DNA of 64,000 nucleotides from Flammulina velutipes (taxonomy: Eukaryota > Basidiomycota > Agaricomycetes > Agaricales > Physalacriaceae), in assembly GCA_011800155.1 (NCBI GenBank), contig CM022374.1, positions 1,240,001-1,304,000 on the forward strand. Reading direction: 5' to 3'. How positions within the stretch are numbered: the stretch's first letter is position 1; each line of letters starts with the position of its first letter. The position numbers and the translations under genes are program-made. The notes beneath the pieces are model-generated. The model saw nothing but the letters and a program-made list of their open reading frames with translations, searched no databases and had not been told where the DNA came from. Below, one piece after another: positions 59,089-64,000 of this stretch.

Positions 59089-60460
59089 ATGTCTACCCAG
59101 ATCTTCCTTACTGGCGCCACAGGTCAGCCAATTTCTCTTATTCGCCAGTGTTGACCTAACCATTCCCAAAAAGGGTACATCGGAGGAGCCGTGTTAGCAC
59201 TCCTGCTCGACCACCCTCTTGCAAAAGACTTAAAACTATCTGCCCTCGTCAGAGTGGCAGAGAAAGCCAAACTCTTGGAAGAGTTAAGTGTCAGGGCAGT
59301 GATAGGCTCTCATGCCGACCATGACCTACTTACTTCCGAAGCTGCCAAATCTGATATCGTCTTCGCTTGTGTAAGGGCGTCTTTCGCTTGCGCCACATCA
59401 TCTCGTAAAAGGCTATCCTCATGACGCTGATATTTTTAGGCTGATTCAGATGATTTGGGCGCCGCGAAAGCCATCCTGGCAGGAACAAGAATCTATCACG
59501 AACGAACTGGGAAGCAAGCGTCTTTGATCCACACCGTAAGTCGTCGTCCAAATGTATCTTTAGACGAGCAACTTACACATTAGGGATGTTCGTAGTCAGG
59601 AACTGGTATGATTCTGTCGGCTACTACATTTAAAGGCTCTCATAGGTTGATACAGGCGTTCTATCTGTTTTTGCGCATGGGAATTACGCCTCTGATACAA
59701 TCTTCTCCGACTTCGACATTCCGCTTATCGAAACTCTCAGCGTTGAACAACCACACCGAAAGATTGATCTAACTCTCGTACAGGCCGACCGAGAAGGTCT
59801 GTATCCACTGAATGTATGTATCTCGAAGTGATTCCAACGAAAACAGGTTACGTCAACACCTACATCGTATTGCCATCCACGATCTATGGACGAGCTAAGG
59901 GTCTTCTCGTCGACAAAGGAATCCAAAAGCCGTACTCCATCCAGATACCTGAGCTTGTCAGAATCAATCTAGCTCGTGGTCAGGCTGGTGCTATCGGAAA
60001 GGGTGAGAATTTGTGGCCTGATGTACATATCGAAGAAGGTAAGGCGTACTATTATCAGCACCTCGATGTGACGCGTCTGATCTTTCTGTTGCCAGTCGCG
60101 CAATTGTACATCATCCTGTTTGATCTTATCCTCAAAGGGCCTGACGATCCCAACGTTCCCATAGAGTTTGAACACGGTCGTTCTGGATTCTATTTCGGCG
60201 AGAATGGCGAGCACAAACGCTGGGACGTCTACAAAGCGGCTGCTGTGGCTATGCATAATTTGGGCATTGGCTCTGAAGAACCGACATCTTTCACAGAGGA
60301 GGAGATGGCCAAATACTTCCCCGATGGCGACCGTACCAACCTCAGTACAAATTCCAGATGCAAGGCAGACCGCGGAAGGGCGATTGGGTGGAAGCCTACG
60401 AGAACTTCGAAGGATATGTTGGAGAGCATTGAAGAAGAGGTCAAAGCATTTGCAGCATAA
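59089..60460 (+). CDS. Atypical SDR/NAD(P)-binding epimerase-like protein, copy 2
   Basis: Exons 59089-59122, 59174-59370, 59440-59535, 59596-59605, 59656-59796, 59847-60038, 60096-60460; 344 aa. Tandem duplicate of the preceding gene with the same seven-exon structure, identical inner exon lengths (197, 96, 10, 141, 192) and the same motifs (TGATGYIGG, VLPSTIYGRAKG). The last intron (60039-60095) is 57 nt and has no in-frame stop, so its retention would add 19 residues without breaking the frame; the splice sites are good and copy 1 supports removal. Confidence 0.88.
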
Positions 60461-60528
60461 GGTGTAAGAGCGAAGAAAACAATGTACATTACGATAACAA
60501 AACCATGGCCGAGGATCGTTACAGGTCA

Positions 60529-61749
60529 TTACGATGAGTTACATGTCTCCAATGCGGTTTGAGCAAATTCTGACATGAGCTTGTGCGTTTCGGTGGAGGG
60601 GTAACTAAGGAATGGTTGAGGTTGCGTTCTTTGAAATAGGAAAGGTACACACTCCTCGATGTAGTAGACAACCTTGTCTGGGTTGGAGCATTGACCTTCG
60701 GTTGTGTTTGCGCTCACGGTACACGGGCCAAGCTCATCGAACCCGGCTGCTTGAACGTCCGACTTAAGACCGGCAAAGAACTCGCCAAAATCGACGAATC
60801 CGACGTTGAGATCGACCTTGGGATGGTCATGCAGCGCAGATACCCCACTGAACAGTTGCTCTCGGTAAGATTCTCCGTCCGCAGTCCGATCGCCAAGAGC
60901 ATAGCTATCGACGAAGAGTATGTTCTTCGCGAAAAGAGGCGAGGATGCCAGTTTGAGACTCTCATAGATGATGGCACCTGCTAGAGTGTCGAACGGGGTG
61001 ACTGAGAGCGCTAAGTCCTTTGTAACATATTTGTAAGTGCGGAGATCTCACCACGATCTTTAATCTTGTAATCCCTAGAAGATTAATGAGCACAATACAT
61101 ATAAATGAGAGTTAACTTTCGAAAACTTACTCCATACCCAGGTACAGCACGTAGAGCGTGGAAGCTGGATCGGGCTTCTGGCGTAAAGTAATGACCTTGT
61201 TTGCTGAAGAAGAAGAAAAAGAGGTCAGCATTAGTGGAGGACATGGTGGCGAGAATAGGTACCTTGGGTGAGGAAGTCTCTTGGGTCCAATGTATCCTTC
61301 AGTTGCGGGTACTGTGTATTATCGATGACAGAGCTAGGCACCTAGAAAGGTTGAGTGAGCACAGTCAGCACTGAGGTGTTCTGTTAACATAAATATATAC
61401 CCACCGCAAAATCTCGTAACGTTGCACTTATGCTGTCAGTGAGGTATTCAACCCAAACGGGCCCATTAGCTACACGTCCCCCTGCCCTCGGGTTGGGAGG
61501 GTCTTGAACGGGAGGGGGAAGAGGGGAGCCATCTGTCGTTCCGCCGCTCGTGAAACCGTCCTACGCACGGCTAAGAATGCATCTAGTGACGAATGGACAA
61601 CGACTTACACCGAATGCGACGATAGTTGAGATATTAGACAACAATATCCCGGCGTTGAGATTGGCGGGCGTGCCGTACAATTCGCCACAAGTGGGTGAGA
61701 CCGCGCGCACAACCGCTGCAAAACACAAGCTGAGGCCAATAGCGAGCAT
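60529..61749 (-). CDS. Secreted GDSL/CE16-type esterase homologue lacking the catalytic Ser
   Basis: Minus-strand exons 61609-61749, 61405-61560, 61263-61341, 61131-61203, 61052-61074, 60529-61010; 317 aa. A signal peptide (MLAIGLSLCFAAVVRA) is followed by the SGNH block I region. Where fungal CE16 enzymes read FGDSYT, this one reads FGDGFT across the first intron, so the nucleophile Ser is Gly. Family features remain: GGRVANGPVWVEYLTDSI, VIDNTQYP, VLYLGMED and a C-terminal PSTETHKLMSEF containing the conserved His. The Asp normally three residues before that His's partner is not obvious either. It may be a carbohydrate-binding pseudo-esterase or a dying gene; all other exons are intact. Confidence 0.8.
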
Positions 61750-62756
61750 GTCCGGTGCTAAGAGTGGATGGATGTACAGGGTGGTTGGTGCAGAAATCCG
61801 AACCTCTCCCAGTATTTAAGCGATGGCGATACTCCGTATGATCAGCAGTGACGATTAAGTTCTCTATAGTCTGATGGTCAGGCGTGAGCGAGAGCATTCA
61901 TGTGATCCGGATGCAGTCATCAGAAAATCCGGACAGAACGAGGCAGAACAGCGAGGTAACTGACGCCGCGGTACGAGGCAACCCGGGTCTTAATCGAGAA
62001 TAGCGATGTAACATGTGGCGTTAGGGAGTCGCCGTTCCCATATGAATGATCTTGGTGAGCTGTTGGCTGAAGAAGATTTCCACTCTGCACATCGCCATGA
62101 TGTCAGCACATGGTGATTATCAAGTGCCATTTGGTGCAACGAGCGCAGAAGCAGGCCAGTATGTTCAGGTACTCTAAAGTGCGTCGTGCAATGTATTAGT
62201 AATGTACAGAATGCTGACCCACTTGTAGTTACGAGCTTGTCGAGGGCGCTTATACACCTGCGTTGATTGTATTGAGAATGAGATGGAACTTGTACCACAA
62301 GGGATGGAGGAAGCACGCCGAGACCAGCGGTATCGCCATACTCTGGAATAGTTACTACACGCGGTGAAAATGGGGAGACGCCTGGGAACAATAGTCCAGG
62401 ACGAGCGCATAGAATAAAACGGTAAAACACGGTACTTGGGCCAAGATCAAGCGGATATCTGATAAGAAAATAGATGACGCGTAGATTAGCACGGCATGAA
62501 CGTATACGCTCGTATTACTATACGTACTCAGTTATCTAGCGTGGCCACAAGCCTGTTGACCATGATGCATGATGATGGGAAGAGAGTAAGTTGCACAGCC
62601 ACGTGCATTCTTCGTCTCGAACCATCACCCATGATTTATTTCGCGTAATCCTCCCAAATAAATGCTGCCTATCGAAGTATACAAATCTGTGTTCCCTACT
62701 TGAACTAAGGCTAAATTGTCTCCAGTCTACTCCTGGTCTAAATAACCCTAAAGTTG
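61750..62756. other. Divergent intergenic region, nothing recognised
   Basis: Promoters of the GDSL-type gene and of the FHA/G-patch gene. Minus-strand open frames at 61990-62430 show no family features. Confidence 0.5.
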
Positions 62757-63767
62757 ATGAAAATGGAGGAAGGAGAGATTCCCAGCTCAACAGCGCAACA
62801 GGCTCCTGAGTACAGCTACGATCCCTCCGTTGAATGGCCCGGAGCGGATGACGTAGAAGAAGTCTCGTTCCCGAGCCCGCGCGCAGCTAGAATTTTGCGT
62901 TTCGTCGTCGACAAACCCACTTCCGCGACCGGCTTCGGAACAGTTGCTCTGGTAGATGGCCACGATGAAATACAAATTGGCAGGGATGCTCTTCCAACAG
63001 GAACCCGTATACCTCGTATTCGAATCAAGACAATGGAGGTGTCCAAACACCACGCCACAGTTTTCTGGAATGGTGCTCACAAGGAATGGGCCATCGTGGA
63101 CATGGGCTCAATGCACGGCACATTTGTACGGCCCTACTCGAGCGATGCTAGGCAGCGTTTGTCTTCTGCGCGAGCTGCAAGCATGCCGCGTCGACTTTCG
63201 CACTTAGACTCTATTTCCTTTGGCTCTACGGGCTTCACTGTTCACATACACGACGATGTTGCTTGTGAAAAGTGCTCCCCTCGCGATTTGAGCGATGAAT
63301 TACCGCTGTTTCCATCCTCAACGCGAGCGCCCAAAAGGGTGCCTGTCAAGACGGAGGATTTTCGTTCGCATCCTTACACACGAGATCCGAAGAAAGCTCT
63401 TTCTAGCCTTCGACGGAATCTTCTATCTCAGCATCTACCTCTCCCATCCAAAGACGTCCAACCAGCTTACGTGGACCGCTCTGCTCGCAGGCGCGAAATG
63501 TACCCGTCTTCAGCTCTCGATGCTCCTGGAACTCAGATACAAGTGCAGCTCACTCGCTCGGCGCTGCCAATTCCGTCTGTTGTCGAACCAGTTTCGCAGC
63601 CTTCGGTCCCGCTCGCCCCCACGAACATTGGGCATAAATTGCTTGCGAAGCAAGGATGGCAGCCTGGAACATCTCTAGGTTTATCATCAGATGGTATCGC
63701 AGTTCCATTGGACGGAGAAGCAATGACACTGGGAGGGAGGCGAGGGCTTGGGATGGGAAAGCGATAG
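62757..63767 (+). CDS. FHA and G-patch protein (AGGF1-like)
   Basis: Single exon, 336 aa. An FHA domain lies at about residues 48-160 (EIQIGRD, IRIKTMEVSKHHATVFWN, WAIVDMGSMHGTFV), binding phosphothreonine. The C-terminus is a G-patch (NIGHKLLAKQGWQPGTSLGL to RRGLGMGKR), a module that activates DEAH-box RNA helicases. This combination is seen in AGGF1/VG5Q-type proteins, so an RNA-processing role in the nucleus is likely. Two nearby Met codons (62757, 62763) could start it. Confidence 0.9.
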   Translation: MKMEEGEIPSSTAQQAPEYSYDPSVEWPGADDVEEVSFPSPRAARILRFVVDKPTSATGFGTVALVDGHDEIQIGRDALPTGTRIPRIRIKTMEVSKHHATVFWNGAHKEWAIVDMGSMHGTFVRPYSSDARQRLSSARAASMPRRLSHLDSISFGSTGFTVHIHDDVACEKCSPRDLSDELPLFPSSTRAPKRVPVKTEDFRSHPYTRDPKKALSSLRRNLLSQHLPLPSKDVQPAYVDRSARRREMYPSSALDAPGTQIQVQLTRSALPIPSVVEPVSQPSVPLAPTNIGHKLLAKQGWQPGTSLGLSSDGIAVPLDGEAMTLGGRRGLGMGKR

Positions 63768-64000
63768 ACACGTTCTTCCATTTTCTCCGGGTCCAAAACA
63801 TATGTGGCTTTCAAATTCAATGTCGCATAGAATAATATGCGGCAGCACATGATGCATCTCATTACTCTCGAATCTTGCATCTGGGTCAGGATTAAATCTC
63901 CTCCGTCCTCTTCAGCTCAGGACAAGGGTCCGAGTCGGGGGCCTTTCTTCAAGATTTTCTTCCGCGCGCACTGCCTCGTACTGCGCATTTTATCGATTGT
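63768..64000 (-). other. Convergent flank; possible 3' end of a minus-strand gene
   Basis: A minus-strand frame ending at 63892 reads APDSDPCPELKRTEEI then stop, preceded by an AG, and could be the last exon of a gene running in from the right. Too short to be sure. Confidence 0.25.

Overview
The window is nuclear DNA from a filamentous basidiomycete, most likely an Agaricomycete. Nearly every gene is broken by many introns of about 48-60 nt (I placed about 160). The gene set also points there: a PriB-type zinc-cluster regulator, basidiomycete-style F-box proteins, a secreted DUF1996-WSC-CBM1 protein, and a family of small lineage-type membrane proteins. No bacterial, phage, rRNA or convincing tRNA feature was seen. 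Exon coordinates were worked out by hand from splice signals, reading phase and protein-family conservation.

Layout. 1-5040: 3' part of a Yck-type casein kinase 1 and a complete bifunctional PFK-2/FBPase-2. 6003-10503: a small mitochondrial-type protein, a membrane-anchored alpha/beta hydrolase and a small two-repeat protein. 11108-14229: the nuclear-pore/mRNA-export WD40 protein Rae1/Gle2, head-to-head with an F-box protein. 14516-17025: a tandem array of small multi-span membrane proteins (intact A, decayed middle copy, intact B). 17628-18096: a MITE with 69-bp inverted repeats. 18421-24300: two divergent genes of unknown function. 24476-28419: an F-box protein with a nucleotidyltransferase-like motif, then a secreted DUF1996/WSC/CBM1 protein. 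30698-37503: an FHA protein head-to-head with a peroxisomal (SKL) alpha-methylacyl-CoA racemase, then a cytochrome b5-acyl-CoA dehydrogenase fusion ending in SRL. 37693-42846: XLF/Nej1, a single-span membrane protein and a degenerate HNH-like protein. 43799-48122: two more members of the membrane family flanking the BuGZ/ZNF207 homologue. 49014-52663: the PriB-like regulator. 52798-55008: a second, inverted copy of the cytochrome b5-dehydrogenase. 55781-60460: Mim1/Tom13 and a tandem pair of NAD(P)-binding SDR proteins. 60529-63767: a GDSL-type protein that has lost its serine, and an FHA/G-patch protein.

Themes. (1) A peroxisomal branched-acyl-CoA theme: racemase plus two dehydrogenase paralogues, all with PTS1-like C-termini. 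(2) Recent duplication: the inverted dehydrogenase pair keeps 14 identical exon lengths and a shared 5' block with a possible conserved short uORF; the SDR pair and the membrane family are also duplicated. (3) Unusual splicing: four GC-AG introns and exons as short as 5, 10, 12, 14, 15 and 17 nt that automated predictors would probably miss. (4) Both Rae1 and a GLEBS-motif BuGZ-like protein are present.
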